A stretch of DNA of 64,000 nucleotides, from assembly GCA_032821775.1 (NCBI GenBank), contig JAVLRN010000007.1, forward strand, positions 2,542,001 through 2,606,000. Reading direction: 5' to 3'. Of this stretch, positions 11,370 to 22,924 are shown piece by piece. The position numbers were made by a program, and so were the translations under genes. This DNA comes from Sanguinoderma infundibulare. Lineage: Eukaryota > Basidiomycota > Agaricomycetes > Polyporales > Polyporaceae. Numbering within the stretch: the first letter of the stretch is position 1; each line of letters opens with the position of its first letter. A model generated the notes under the pieces. It was given only the letters and a program-made list of their open reading frames with translations, was not told the origin of the DNA and made no database searches.

Positions 11370-13586
11370 ATGGCTCCCTTCGTTACCACTGGTGCCGTCG
11401 GCGGGATGACCGAAGGTGCCCTCGCCCCCAACCGTCTCGAGATCAACGACTTCTGCGCGAACGAACAGATGTTCTCCCTTTACATCCAGGCCCTTAGTAC
11501 GTGGTTTTTACTGCGTCTTACCTTCCTTGCATGCGTCTGATCAAGCTCCTTAGCCGCGATGTCAAAGGATTCCCAGGACAATAGAGAGTCGCTCTTCCAG
11601 ATCGGCAGCATCCACGGCTTGCCGTACAAGGCCTGGGACGGTGTCGGAGGCGACGACCCCGCCGAGAAGAACGGGTACTGTACCCACGGCTCTGTCTTGT
11701 TCCCTACCTGGCACCGGCCCTACGTCGCCATCTATGAGGTTCGTGCATCCACCTATCCTACCCGAGATACGATTGCTGACCCGTTCGAACCTATGTACAG
11801 CAAATTATCCAGGCACACGCGAAGGAGATCGCCAAGACCTACAAGGTCGACAAGGACCGCTGGGTGAAGGCTGCCGCCGATCTCCGCCAGCCTTTCTGGG
11901 ACTGGGCGAAGAACATCGTGCCACCTGCCGAGGTCATCTCGCTCACCCACGTCACGATCACCACCCCGGATGGGAACCGCACCAAAGTCGAGAACCCGCT
12001 CTACCAGTACAAGTTCAATCCCGTGGACCCCAGCTTCACGGCGGAGGGGTACGGTAAATGGCCGACGACGTTGAGACACCCTACAACCCAGGGCCCGGAC
12101 GCCGAGAGCGACATCGAGGGCCTCGTGAGGTAATGGCGTTTCGCACGTTATTTGTGGTCAAATGCGCTTACGGTGTGTGCGCGTGACAGTGAGTTGCGGA
12201 TCAACCAGTCGGACTTAAGGACGAAGACGTTCAACTTGCTATCCCGTGTCCGCACTTGGCTCGCGTTCAGCAACCACACCCCGATCGGCACTATAGACGC
12301 CAGCAACAGCTTGGAGGCCATTCACGACAGCATCCACATCCTTGTCGGCCGTGGTGAGAATAAGAGGCCTGGCGAGCCCAACAAGGATGGCCTAGGCGGT
12401 CACATGAGTGATATTGCGGTTGCAGGTCTGTTTAGCCTGCAGACTCTCCGTAGCTCCAGTTCATCTAATTGATTCATCGTCGGGCAGGCTTTGATCCTAT
12501 CTTTTACCTGCACCACTGCAATGTCGATCGCCTCATCTCGCTCTGGTCCGCGTTGAACCATGGCGTTTGGGTCACCCCGGGTCTCACACCCGAGAAGGAA
12601 GGAACGTGGACGATAAAGGATGGGGCGAAGGTCGACGAGAAGACTCGTGCGTACTTTTGCCGCTGACGATCCCTTCTCCGTTGACATTGGGAATTGCTAT
12701 AGCTCTCACTCCCTTCCGGAGCTCGGAGAGCGGCTTCTGGACGTCCGCCACAACTGGGACTGCTGTCCCGCACGAACTGGGGTACTCTTACCCTGAGTTC
12801 AACGGGCTCGACATGGGCAACCCCCACGCGGTCAGGACGCACATCGCCCGGATCGTTAACAGGCTCTACGGCACCAAGAGGTCGTTTGCGGCGTCCAAGA
12901 GGGAGGGGCCGGTCCCCACACCCGCGGTGCCCACTCCGTCTGTTCCTGTGCCAGCCCCCGCTCCTGGTGCGCGTGAGGACCAGACCGAGGCGCAGATCAC
13001 GATCGCGGGGGCGCCTTCCGACGGGGTCGGGAACGGCCTCTGGGACTGGACCGTGCGCATCCAGGTCAAGAAGTATGAGCTCGGGGGCAGCTTCAGCGTC
13101 CTGCTCTTCCTGGGCGGCGTGCCCGAGACCCTGCAGGGCTGGCGCCAGAGCCCGCACTACGTCGGGGCGCACCACGCGTTCGTGAGCAGCACCCCGCAGA
13201 ACTGCGCGAACTGCGTCAGCCAGTCGGACATCGTCATCGAGGGCTTCGTGCACATCAATGAGGCGATCGCCGCGCACTCGGGCTTGAACTCCTTCAACCC
13301 CGACGTGATCAGGCCGTACCTCCAGGAGCATCTCCACTGGCGCGTGTTGAACGTGAGTCTGCTGAGACTTGCCCTACCTACCGATCGAGCATGGGTGCTA
13401 ACGAGATGCGCTACATAGGCGGGCGGAAGCGAGCACCCGCTGGAGAGCCTGACGTCTCTGGAGGTGACTGTCTCCGCGACGTGGCTCGTCGACCAGGTTG
13501 GAGCGGACTTCCCCGTTGCTGGGCACCCCGTCTTCCACCACGACGTTACTCACGGCCGCCTTGGTGGTGCGCGCCACCACCACTGA
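11370..13586 (+). CDS. Tyrosinase 1 (type-3 copper polyphenol oxidase)
   Basis: Exons 11370-11496, 11554-11738, 11801-12129, 12190-12425, 12488-12646, 12703-13352 and 13419-13586 give 617 aa with closed phases. There is no signal peptide, as in intracellular basidiomycete tyrosinases. CuA ligands are H63 (IHGLPY), H87 (YCTHG) and H96 (TWHRPY); C85 is positioned for the Cys-His thioether bond. CuB ligands are H259, H263 and the HH at 301-302 ([11 protein letters not shown]). E256 is the expected water-keeper Glu. The residue after H259 is Asp. The YSYPEF motif and a C-terminal lid domain with CANC follow. Between H263 and GGHM there is a longer Gly/Lys/Asn loop than in the paralog. The enzyme oxidises mono- or o-diphenols to o-quinones, feeding melanin. 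Identity is secure; substrate range is inferred. Confidence 0.95.
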
Positions 13587-14165
13587 GGGATGTTTCTATC
13601 CCATAACCTGTACTGCTAACGCTTCTTGACGACCCCCACCCCCTCCCCCCGAGTCACGCGAGTAACGATGTATACGCTTCTAGACGATCTGCGCCGCATG
13701 TTGTGAATCGAGACTGGATCGCCAGAGGGCGCGCGCAACGACCATCATGTACTAGTAGAATGTGTTGAATGAAATGGCGATTGCTTGCCATCGCGTCTGT
13801 GTGTAGTGCTTTGCGTCGGACTTGTGATTTGGCTGCAAGCCAGGTATATATTTGTTGGAGTGTAAAATGAAACGAAGCTAAATCTACGCTCACTTCCTTT
13901 TTACCATCCACACGCGTACCACTGGGTGCGTTATCTGGCCCATTCGACTTGAATCCAAGTATCAGTGTTTATCGATATCTTATGGGGCCGGTGATGTTGC
14001 GATATTTATGATCATCGCTGCTGTCTTTGTCTTGGTGCCTGTGCTACCACATCCCGGTTTCCAGGAAAGGGTGAGGCGTCATCGAGATCGGCCGCCTTCT
14101 CTCCCTCCACCCATCCTCTCATTCTCGTCTCGCGACTCCCTGTCGCTCGCACATCGCCATCCAGC
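13587..14165. other. Intergenic stretch
   Basis: This is the 3' UTR of tyrosinase 1 and the promoter of the next gene. A C-run (13631-13648) is the only low-complexity tract. No coding exon is supported. Confidence 0.5.
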
Positions 14166-15319
14166 ATGGCCATCGATACGAAACCTGCTGAACCGTCGCC
14201 GGAGACCATCCCGTTGGGCACCGGGCTGCCGACCCGGGAGGAGTTGCTCGCGCATTACCCGGCGGACTTCACCTGGCACCAGATGAAGGTCTTCGTCAAC
14301 TCCGGGTACGTGGACGGCTGTCGGACATGACGGGATGGAGACGTCTTTACCCTCGCTGATCGCCGCAGGGATCTGGGACTGCTGAAGCGGAGCAAGAAGC
14401 TGCAGCTGCGGTACAACGAGTGGGCGGCAGGGATCAAGAAGGAGTACGGGTCGATAGGTGCGTGTCTCTGATACTGATATTGTACATCACACATCGCGCA
14501 CCTGCAGAAGGTCGCTGAAGACGCGCCTGCCCGCTTGCAGTCAACTATCTGCTCACGTACAGACTGCAATGGGGCCAACCCGACACGATCTCCCTCCTGC
14601 GATCGTCCCTCGATCCTCCTCCTCCGGCCGAACCTAGCGAGGCGCGTACAGTCAGGCAAGCCCCGCCAGTCCCCCCAGACGCGACTGCGTATTTCCGCGC
14701 GGACATGCCCGAGGAGCTGTACTACATCGCGATGAACGACTGGCCGTACTCAGGTCCGTCCCATCCCTCCTTCGCACCTGCCTTCTCTTCGCCCCGCCAC
14801 TCACCCGCACTACCGTGACACAGTCCCGCCCGAGATCGAGCACGCGCTCATCTGGTCGCGCGTGCCCTTCATCCCGCCCGACATCCCCTCCCCGCTCGAG
14901 TCCACGCTCTCCGCGCGCCTGCTCCAGGACGGCCTCTGGGGCTTCACCGGCCTGGGCTCTCCGCCGCCGTCGCCGAGCCTCCTGCTCGAGACCTTGCCCG
15001 CGCTCGCGGACTGGGGCGTGACCATGGACAAGCTCATCACGTCTCCGCGAGGGACCGACGAGGAAGAGCGCGAGGTGAAGGAGTACGGTAGGGAGATCGA
15101 GACGTTCATCAGGCGGAGGTGGACGGATGGCGAATGGGAGACGGCTTGGTTCTTGAACCCGCCCGTGAGTGGTTGCCCGCTTTCCCTCTGCGCGAGCGAG
15201 TTTGACGACGTTTGGAGCAGAGGCTTCAAAGCGTGCCGGGTCTCGCGCACGTCCACGTTTTTGCACGGCGCAAGAGTGCTGAAAATGTCGCGAGGGCGGC
15301 TCCTCTGACCGGTGTCTGA
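14166..15319 (+). CDS. DUF3605-family protein
   Basis: Exons 14166-14305, 14369-14457, 14541-14753, 14824-15164 and 15221-15319 give 293 aa in closed frame. Family features in order are FTWHQMKVFVNSGDLGLLKR near residue 36, a TYRLQWG segment, MPEELYYIAMNDWPYSVPPE near residue 135, and the C-terminal GLAHVHVFARR. This is the conserved fungal DUF3605 layout, in which relatives are often labelled N-acetylglucosamine-induced protein. Biochemical function is not established to my knowledge. No signal peptide or membrane helix is seen, so it is probably cytosolic. It converges on the Rna1 gene, with about 300 bases between stop codons. Confidence 0.8.
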
Positions 15320-15616
15320 TCCTTGTTTGATTGACTATACCTTCCACTCTTGGATATGGACATGACATACTGCATCTAACGTGGACGCTGACGTTATAGA
15401 AGATACGCCGTAGATGTGGAATCCTAGATGGGCGATATGTATTGGTATACATGTTGTAGATGGATAAAATATGCGTCAAGAATACAACTTCTTGTGGCCC
15501 CAAAGCAGTATGTACGAATGCGATGAAGGATGGAGGTCAGATGGTAAGATACAAAGCGAAGCCGTCCCTAGCTCGGTGTCATCACTCTAGAAAAACCAAT
15601 GCGCATATGTTCTAAG

Positions 15617-16925
15617 TCACCGAATAGAGACCTTCTCCAGCAGCTGCGCGAGGATGTCCGCAGCCTTGTCCGTGGCCGTCTTCTCTTTGGCGTCGATCTC
15701 TGCCTTCGTCGTGGCTGGTTTCGCTTCCTCCTCTTCCTCCTTGTCCTCTTCCTCCTTCTCTTCCTCCTCCTCCTCTTCCTCGTCGCTCATGATGAGCCTT
15801 CCACCCTGCTTCCGGAGAGCAGTCAAAAGCGCCGCAACACTCTCATCGTCTTCGTCGATCTCATTCCACTGCGCCTCTACGCGTGTGAGGGCGGGCAGCT
15901 TGGGAATCACCCCGGCGAGGAGTGAGAACTCTTCCGCCTCGAGGTTGTCGTTCTGAAGCTGGAGGGTCTCAAGCTTGGTGTGGAGACCCTTCGCAAGCGC
16001 CTCGACGACGGGGGAGATCTCGCCTTCCTCTCCGATGACACAATCCGAGAGGTTGAGCACCTTGAGCAGCGGCCACGACCCGCGCCCGAGCTCGGCCGCG
16101 AACGCCTTCCCGCCCTCGTCCGCAAACGTGTTGTCCTGGAGGTCGAGGTGGACGAGGCCCGCGTTCGCCGCGAGGCCCTTGACGAGCGCGGCGATGCCGG
16201 CCATGCGGATGCCGTTCTGGGGCATGCGGACCTCCTCGAGCGTCCCGTGCGCCTGGAGCGCGGCGGCCCACGCGGGCGCGGAGCCGTCCTCGAGGCGATT
16301 CCGGCCGCAGATGACGGTGCGCAGGTTGGAGGGTGCGCCCTTGCCGAGCGAGTCGGCGAGGCGGGTGAGCGCGTCTGCGATGACGGCGCCGCCTGCGGGG
16401 CCGAGGCCGTTGTTGTTCAGCTTGAGGACGCGGAGCGGGCGGGCGGAGGAGAGGAAGGGGACGAGGGGGTCGACGGAGCGCCCGCCAAAGGCGTTGTCCG
16501 AGAGGTCGATCTCGACGAGCGTGGGCTTGCCGATGAGCGCGTCGCAGATCGCGGAGAGCGCCGGCGGGATCTCGGTGATGAGGCGGCCGGTGAAGACGTC
16601 GGCAAAGTTTGCAATCTGGGGGATGCGGGGTGCGAGCGGGTGCGTTTTTTTTGCGGGAGGGTGGGCGGTTGGGGTAATGAATTGGGACGGGCGAGCGAGG
16701 AAAATTAATGATCGGAATAAGGGTAGAGCCGATGTGGTTACGCACTCTAAGTTTCTGCGTTTTCGCGAGGAACTCTGCGAGAGCCTGCGCGGCCTCGACA
16801 CCAATGGTGTTTCCTCCGAGATGGATCTCCTCGATGATGGTTGGGTCGACGTTTGCGAGGTGGGGCTCGATGTCGGCCCGGGTATCGAGCTTCAATCCTT
16901 GGCCAAGAAGAGAGAAAACAGACAT
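15617..16925 (-). CDS. RNA1: Ran GTPase-activating protein (RanGAP/Rna1)
   Basis: Two exons, 16925-16746 and 16615-15617, give 392 aa; the intron is 130 nt. The protein starts MSVFSLLGQGLKLDTRADIE and continues as leucine-rich repeats with the RanGAP pattern, such as LHLGGNT-, LSDNAFG-, LNNNGLGP- and LQDNTFADEG-type turns. The first exon junction falls just before the region holding the catalytic arginine finger of Rna1. The C-terminal tail is a long Glu/Lys acidic stretch with a final helix, typical of the family. It stimulates GTP hydrolysis by Ran in the cytoplasm and so sets the direction of nuclear transport. Length matches S. pombe Rna1 (just under 390 aa). It is divergent from the PPCDC gene across 253 bp. 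Confidence 0.93.
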
Positions 16926-17178
16926 GATAGTTCGTGATGCGAAAGTAGCGTCGTCGAGGGTGGCGGTCGAGGAAGAGAGCTGCTGGTGACTGCTTTCGCC
17001 CACTCTCATAATATTCCGATCCAATCAGCTCAGTACCGAGTCACGTGCAGACACACTTCCACAGCCACAACACGCCCTAACCTCGAGCACGCGACTTGTT
17101 TCTTACCTCATCTCGCACATGTTGGCGACACCGTAAAGCCAGCGTGTCTGAACGTCTTGCAGAGCCGCCGCGAGCAAC

Positions 17179-18032
17179 ATGGAAAAGAAATTCGTGGCAG
17201 AAGACGAGCGGACCGAAGGGTTCACGCATGTTGTCCTCATAACCACCGGCAGCGTCGCCTCGATCAAAGCGCCCCTGATTGTCGCCGAGTTGCTCACGGT
17301 GCGTCAGTGCAGTGCATGGTGGTTATGCAGACGTAATCACCCACTTTTTGACCAGTATCAGAATGTCAAGGTTGAGGTGGTCGCCACGGAAGCCTCGTTG
17401 TCCTTCTACAATCAGGAAGAAGTCGAGAAAATGGGTGTTAGAATCTGGCGGAATAAAGACGAGTGGGGACCACACGTAAGAGAGCACGTCCATTCCGTTT
17501 TGCAGGACTCTGGTTGACCACTTGCAGGGTGACTATAAGATTGGAGACCCAATACTGCACATCGAGCTCCGGCGTTGGGCGGACATGGTCCTCATCGCTC
17601 CCTGCTCTGCCAACTCGCTCTCCAAGATTGCGAATGGGATCTGCGACAACCTGGCGGTGAGTGCGGAGCGATAGCGGAGAGATTAGCTTTCTGACGCCAA
17701 CGTGGCCACAGACATCCCTCTTGCGCGCACTCGCACCCACCACGCCCACCTACGTCTTCCCCGCCATGAACACACTCATGTACGAGCACCCGCTCACAGA
17801 GCAGCACCTCCGTGTCGTGCGTGAGGTGATTGGGTACAACGTCGTCGGCCCTATTGGCAAGAAGCTTGCGTGCGGTGACATCGGTGAGTACAGCGGCTCG
17901 TCCCACCCCAAACCTTGTCCTATTCATTCAACGGCATTCCCCTGTCAAGGCCTCGGAGCTATGACTGAATGGCAGGATATCGTCCAAATCGTCGTCGACC
18001 ATTTCAACCTGACGCGGCGGCTGACGCCGTGA
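17179..18032 (+). CDS. Phosphopantothenoylcysteine decarboxylase (PPCDC, Hal3/CoaC-type flavoprotein)
   Basis: Five exons (17179-17298, 17356-17475, 17528-17656, 17712-17883, 17950-18032) give 207 aa with closed phases. It has the single-domain HFCD flavoprotein fold: an N-terminal TGSVASIKAP FMN-binding motif, catalytic His91 in ILHIELRRWAD, Asn143 in PAMNTLMYEHP, and Cys177 in LACGDIGLGAMTEW. All three catalytic positions known from plant AtHAL3a are present. The enzyme decarboxylates 4'-phosphopantothenoyl-L-cysteine, the third step of coenzyme A synthesis from pantothenate, using FMN. Unlike yeast Sis2/Vhs3, it lacks the long N-terminal and acidic C-terminal extensions, so a self-sufficient homotrimer of plant type is likely. 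Confidence 0.93.
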
Positions 18033-18271
18033 TCACGCGAGCCATCTTCCTGAACTCTACAATTGTCGTACAACGCCCTCCTTGTATTCATACTGTCCTG
18101 AACGTTGAACGTTAATTCTGAGCATACAATTTACTCCCCGGCTTCTCTCAGGCACCCGTCGCCGCTCTCAGATGGTCAACCACCCCAATCATAGGAGAGA
18201 GAAGGCGACAACTATTCTATCCATACTTGTGCAGGCAGCGACCACGGCAGCCGCCTTCTGCCGTCCGATCT

Positions 18272-20208
18272 TCACGCCTTCACGAGGATCCAGCGTCCGT
18301 CCATTCCCTCACCCTCCCTCCGTCGCGCCTCACCTTTACCGCACCGCTCATCAAGCCACACTTCTAGCTGTCCCTGCCTCACGCCAGCCTCCCCAAGCCC
18401 CGCGCTCCCCGTCTTTAGCACGAGCGACCTCGCTAACCAGTCTCCAGTAGTGCCCGTGTCGTGCGCGGGCGCACTCGGCGTCGCGCCCAGCCACACCTCC
18501 CGATACGCCGTCCTGAGCACGTTCCAGCTCGTACCGCGCGCCTTCTCGAGCAGCGTCCCGACGAGCACCCCGATCGCCTCCAGTGCAAGGTTATCATCAA
18601 CACGGCTGCAGACATGGCTATCTCCACCGCCCGATTTAGGCTCGCCGGCTCCGTCGATGGGCCTGATCGCCTCGATGGTCTGTGTCTGCAGCCTCCCTTC
18701 TTCTCCAGGTCCTTCCCGAGCATGTCTGGCACGCACAAAACGGCAGAAGACGTCGCGGCAGGTCAGAGCCTCCAGCCGAGCGTAATTCCGCGTCCTGAGA
18801 GAACGCGCGAGCTCGCGCAGCCAGTCGCGTGCCGACTCGGCCGGCCGCGATGGACGCGATGGGCGTGATGGGCGCGCGTCTGGACGCCGTTGGGACGTCA
18901 AAGACGCGGATGGCGGCGATGGTGCGGCGGGCGGCTGGCGGGTAGCGATAGAGGCCCCAGCGTTTGCCTCGGAAGGCAGCTTCGATGCTTTTTTTTCGAC
19001 GCGCGGTCCGGCCTCGGCTGGGCGGACGGGAGACGGTTTAGGTTTGAAGAAGGGCGTCAGCGGGGGCGCCGCGCGTGATTCCGACAGGCTGGCGTCGGCA
19101 GGGGCAAAGGGCAGTGGGTCGGGTTTTGTCTCTGGTGCTGGTGCTGGCGCCCCGAGGACAGCCTGGAGTGCTGGGTGCAGTTGGCGGAGATGGGTGTAGA
19201 ACGCGATCTGAGATGGGTATGACGTGACGAGATGATGGAGGAGGAAGATGAGGGTCGAGGCGAGGGCTGAGCCCGCAAGCGAACGTTCTGGAGGTGGAAG
19301 CTGCTGAGATCGTGGAGGAGTTGGCCTTGTTGACGCTTTTGTAGACGCTGCTGATGCGTTTGGCGTGCTGGAACTTGATCTTGATGTCGATGACGGTGCC
19401 GATTGTGACGCGATTGAGATGTAGAGATCGGGAAAGAGATGCGAAAGCGCGGACGTCGTTTGGACTGGCGACTTGAAGAGGACTGACAGATAGAGTGATG
19501 TCTCGTAGACTGTGGTCAGGTCAACTGACAGGCCTTCATCAGGGACTAGTGACAGAACCTACCCTCGAGTGCAAACGCATCTCTGCGCTGGGTGGATAGG
19601 AGCCCTTCCCTCAATTTACCTGTCAACGAAGAAGGTGAGCCGTATGCGTCATGCGGTTTTCGGTTCAATATCGGACATAGCTCACTCACGGAACAGAATC
19701 AACAGATTGTCTTCAATTTCCTTGCGGTTCCGTGCAGCAGCAGAGTCCTCGCCACCATTGCCGTTCGGGAATAGCGGATGCCTCTTCCAGTACTCGTCTA
19801 CCTGCATAGTAAGGTATCCATCGGTATCAGTTGACGAACTGCCACGTCCACAACAAGAGCCCATACCTTCCCCTGGATGAATGCTCGATACTCTTCTTGT
19901 ACTTTGGGGTCGCGGAGCCTGTGAGGCTAAAATGGGTTACATGCTTGTTCTCTGTCATCTGGAGCAAAATCACGGGCAAAGTTGGATCGCAACAATCTCT
20001 CCCACCCGGTGTTGCTGATGAGAAGGGAACAATGCAATCCATCCCTATGGACAGCATCGTGAATTGACGTGGAGAGATTGAATACTCACGCGTCTCCGTC
20101 CTTCTCGAGGCCACTGCTACGGCTCACAGAAGCAATCAGCTCCATGTGCCGCTTTCCAGGCTGGAACACCCGGTGTTGCGGCTGCCTTGGCGGTGCTCCC
20201 CTTTGCAT
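18272..20208 (-). CDS. SAC3/GANP/THP3-domain protein
   Basis: Exons 20208-20090, 19918-19867, 19801-19690, 19619-19563 and 19509-18272 give 525 aa with closed phases. The SAC3/GANP signature is seen across exons 2-5: DPKVQEEYRAFIQG, then LLILFRKLREGLLSTQRRDA and FALEVYETSLYLSVLF, matching the family's 'N..LL..LR.G..S..R.DAFALEVYE' core. A Ser/Thr/Pro-rich linker follows, then a second helical region with SARDWLRELARSLRTRNYA and a C-terminal part reminiscent of the domain's winged-helix end. Sac3-family proteins scaffold mRNP export (TREX-2) or transcription-coupled complexes such as Thp3-Csn12. The short N-terminus suggests a SAC3D1/Thp3-like member rather than full Sac3. An A8 homopolymer near 18993 was read through in frame. 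Confidence 0.75.
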
Positions 20209-22683
20209 CGTTCCGTCTCCGTTAATTCTGCGCGGCCGTGGCGGTTATGTAGTCGGAACGCAAGATGGAGGAGGTCGAGACTCGAGATGAAGCTTGGAAG
20301 CAATTAGCCCGTATGGGCGTCTCTTGTTGCGCCACCGGCCACGCGGCGCCGAACGCCTCGACATCAGCCCGGCACAGGTTCCTCCTACCATCCCATACCA
20401 CGCATACACTTTGCTTAACTCTCATCTTATCCAGAAAGAGGCCTCAGGGGTCAGTTGATGGATTATCTGAGGGGTACGTCCCTTGCTTACTAGCCGCGAT
20501 CATTCACTGGACGCTGGGATCGGTGGCAAGTACCTGAGAGGCACGGAGTCGATGTCGCAGGTACCGTTCAACAATCCCTCCACTCTCCCCACTCCGGTGC
20601 CTCGATCGGAACGAAGCTGCTCTGCGTGCGCCTGTTCTATATCAGAACAGTCCACTACTAGTTTGAACGTTCAGCGAATGGTGGCGCCGGCCTGGAGTTC
20701 TAGAGGCTCATCAATATTCCGCGCGGCCGGGCAGTACCATTGGTGCAGTGCGTGCATCCCACCGACTAACCTGGACGCCAGACGAAACCGGGATGGGTTA
20801 GCCATTTGCCCGACAGAGTGTCACTGCTGGGCGCGGTGCGTTGTCGGATAGATGCAGCATACAGCCATTACGCATCGGCCGGACTCTTCCCGTAGGCCTT
20901 GCGCGGGGGAATTCAAAACAGCCAACCCCAGGACATCTCAACTTCTCAAGTGGGGCCGAGGGCATCATGGGGGAGCATACAGGGTTGGCCAGACGGGATC
21001 GCGGGGAATCGGCCGCGCGGCAAGAACGAGTGAGAACAACGCTCGACGGCTCTCTGGCCAGGGTTGGTTCTCAACTCATTCGACCCGATGGCTGCGCATG
21101 CAACTCACATCCTTTCCTCCTCCGTAGTTGACTGGCTGTCGGATCCCACACGACGGCTCGAGCGCGGGCTCGGATGTTGTACCTATTTGAGTCTGCGTGG
21201 TGCGTCACCTATCTATCCTTCCCCATACGATGCGCATGTGGCCAGCGTCCTGAATGTCAGCTGTGCATCTTGCACATCACGGCGGGGCGTTCCGATAGCC
21301 AAGCAGACTCCATCCTGGGTGCGCTGGCGTCGCATTAGCTTCGGCCCATCCTGCGCGGCGTTTCTTGCCTGCCACTCCCACACGAAACCTCCTTCGACGT
21401 TAATGGACGGCGTTTCGTGCTACGTCATCTCTACTTATTCTCGTCTTCCGAGCCACCGCCGCTGAGATTCGGAGGAATCGATGCCGTACTTTTTAAGTTT
21501 TGTCCGTCGCGCTTGTATGAAATGCCAACGAGGGAGCCATACGTGCTGATCGCCGGGCTCATGGCCGGTCGCGCAGTTGCGCACGCGTTCGCTTAGACAC
21601 GAGATGTCCGTTTGAAGGCACGCGCAGAGGGCACACCGCCTGGATGTTCTGCCCTGTTATGCGTTTCTTGTCTTTTCCCACGTTTTGCCTCCTGGTGATC
21701 GTCGCCGACATTGTCTGATCAGGAGCGCTAATCTGAGCCGTCTCTGAACAGCCTAGTCTAAGCACGCTGATTGGAGGGTCGAGGTCCGATCCCCTGGTCG
21801 TGGTCAGGCCCGCATTTGGTGTGCCTTGCGGGGTGCTGTAAGCTGACGTTGAAATCGCCACTGATTTGCTGAATGCCTTGTGCCCCAACAGAGACTTCGG
21901 GACAGCCGGGACTTGTGCACGCAATCGTCGTCGTGCATGCCAGCGACGCTTCCCGTCTATCAATAGTTGTGCATGGTGGGCCGACTCTGGGCAGCACACT
22001 GGGAACAAATTGGCTGCTGCGCGGCTTGGGTGAACTGCTGGCACCGTTGCAGCACGCCAATGGCGCAGGGCCTCCATCTCCGTGGACGGCCGGTTCCCGG
22101 GGCAGTGAGACCCCCGCCCTGCGTCAGTGTGCTCGGCAGAGGATATTGGAAGCCATCGATCAGGCACAGGGACGGGGTCCCTCACGGCTGCACGGAGCGA
22201 TGGAAGGCAACCGTCCGGGACTCTGGAAGGCCCTCCACCGTCCTCTTTCCCTGCGCGCGCCTCGAACAAAGTCGGACGTGGATTCCCGCGGTGGGCCCAT
22301 GGGCAGGGAGCGAGCACCTTCCCGTTTTGCGCGCCACCAGGCCGCACGACGTGCGTTTGTCTGTGCTTCCGTTTCTCTTCTCAGGCCCCGCGGGGCTTCA
22401 ATTTCGTCTCGATTGGGGCTCGTCCCCCTCGGCATCCCGCTGGACGGCGTGCACAGGCGATCCGATTTGGGTTTTGCGGGCCTCTGCGCGCGGAGAGTGA
22501 GAACGCAACCGGCTCGAGGCTCCCAGGCCCACGCTCGCCGCGTCCCAGCTATACTTAAGCCTTCCCTTCCCTCTTGGCCCGTCCCTTGTCCTGTCCTGCC
22601 CAGTGCCCAGTGCCCACTCGCTTGCCGCTCCCTGCCCGCTACCACTATCGCCTTGCGTCCCACTCTACCACTCGCTTGAAAAC
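20209..22683. other. Gene-poor region, 2.5 kb
   Basis: This gap lies between the SAC3 gene start and the small secreted-peptide gene. Open frames of 90-270 codons occur on both strands (for example 21559-22347 minus and 21873-22679 plus). They overlap each other and show skewed Arg/Pro/Ser composition, no family motif and no spliced continuation. I regard them as chance frames in GC-rich DNA. The last 150 bases are pyrimidine-rich promoter and leader for the peptide gene. Confidence 0.45.
22550..22559 (+). promoter_or_regulatory. TATA-like element of the small-peptide gene
   Basis: TATACTTAAG lies about 130 bases before the start codon and is followed by a long C/T-rich leader. That arrangement is typical of strongly expressed fungal genes. 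Confidence 0.4.
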
Positions 22684-22924
22684 ATGCAGGCCTCGCTCCG
22701 CTACATCCTTGCCGTCGTCGCCGTCGTCGCGACCACCTTCTCTGTTGCGCAGGCAAGCCCTGTTCCTGTAAGCGAAAGTCTTTTCAGACTGCATTGTTCG
22801 CGCGAAGGCTGTTAGCAGCGCTCGGTCATTCTGTGCAAGGGAGGCTCACGCGCGCGACGTTCGCTTTGCGTTGCAGGAACCCGTCGAAGGCCGCGAGGCT
22901 TGGGTCACCATCGCCGACTGGTGA
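22684..22924 (+). CDS. Candidate 43-aa secreted peptide precursor
   Basis: Exon 1 (22684-22767) encodes a textbook signal peptide: MQASLR, then a hydrophobic core of Val/Ala, then AQA-SPVP. A GTAAGC donor, a 109-nt intron and a TTGCAG acceptor lead to exon 2 (22877-22924), EPVEGREAWVTIADW, then TGA. The phase is zero at the junction. After predicted cleavage at about residue 24, the mature peptide would be 18-19 residues, acidic, and ending in a Trp-rich tail. It has no Cys and no CaaX box, so it is neither a hydrophobin-like effector nor a typical lipopeptide pheromone. A TATA-like box and a C/T leader support transcription. I do not recognise a family. A chance ORF is possible because it is so short. 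Confidence 0.5.

Noticed and set aside
15969..17024. Open frames of more than 300 codons opposite or shifted within the Rna1 gene
   Set aside because: GC-rich leucine-repeat codons leave other frames open; the leucine-rich RanGAP frame is clearly the coding one.
21559..22347. 262-codon minus-strand open frame
   Set aside because: It overlaps an equally long plus-strand frame, has no motif or typical start context, and runs against the promoter of the peptide gene.
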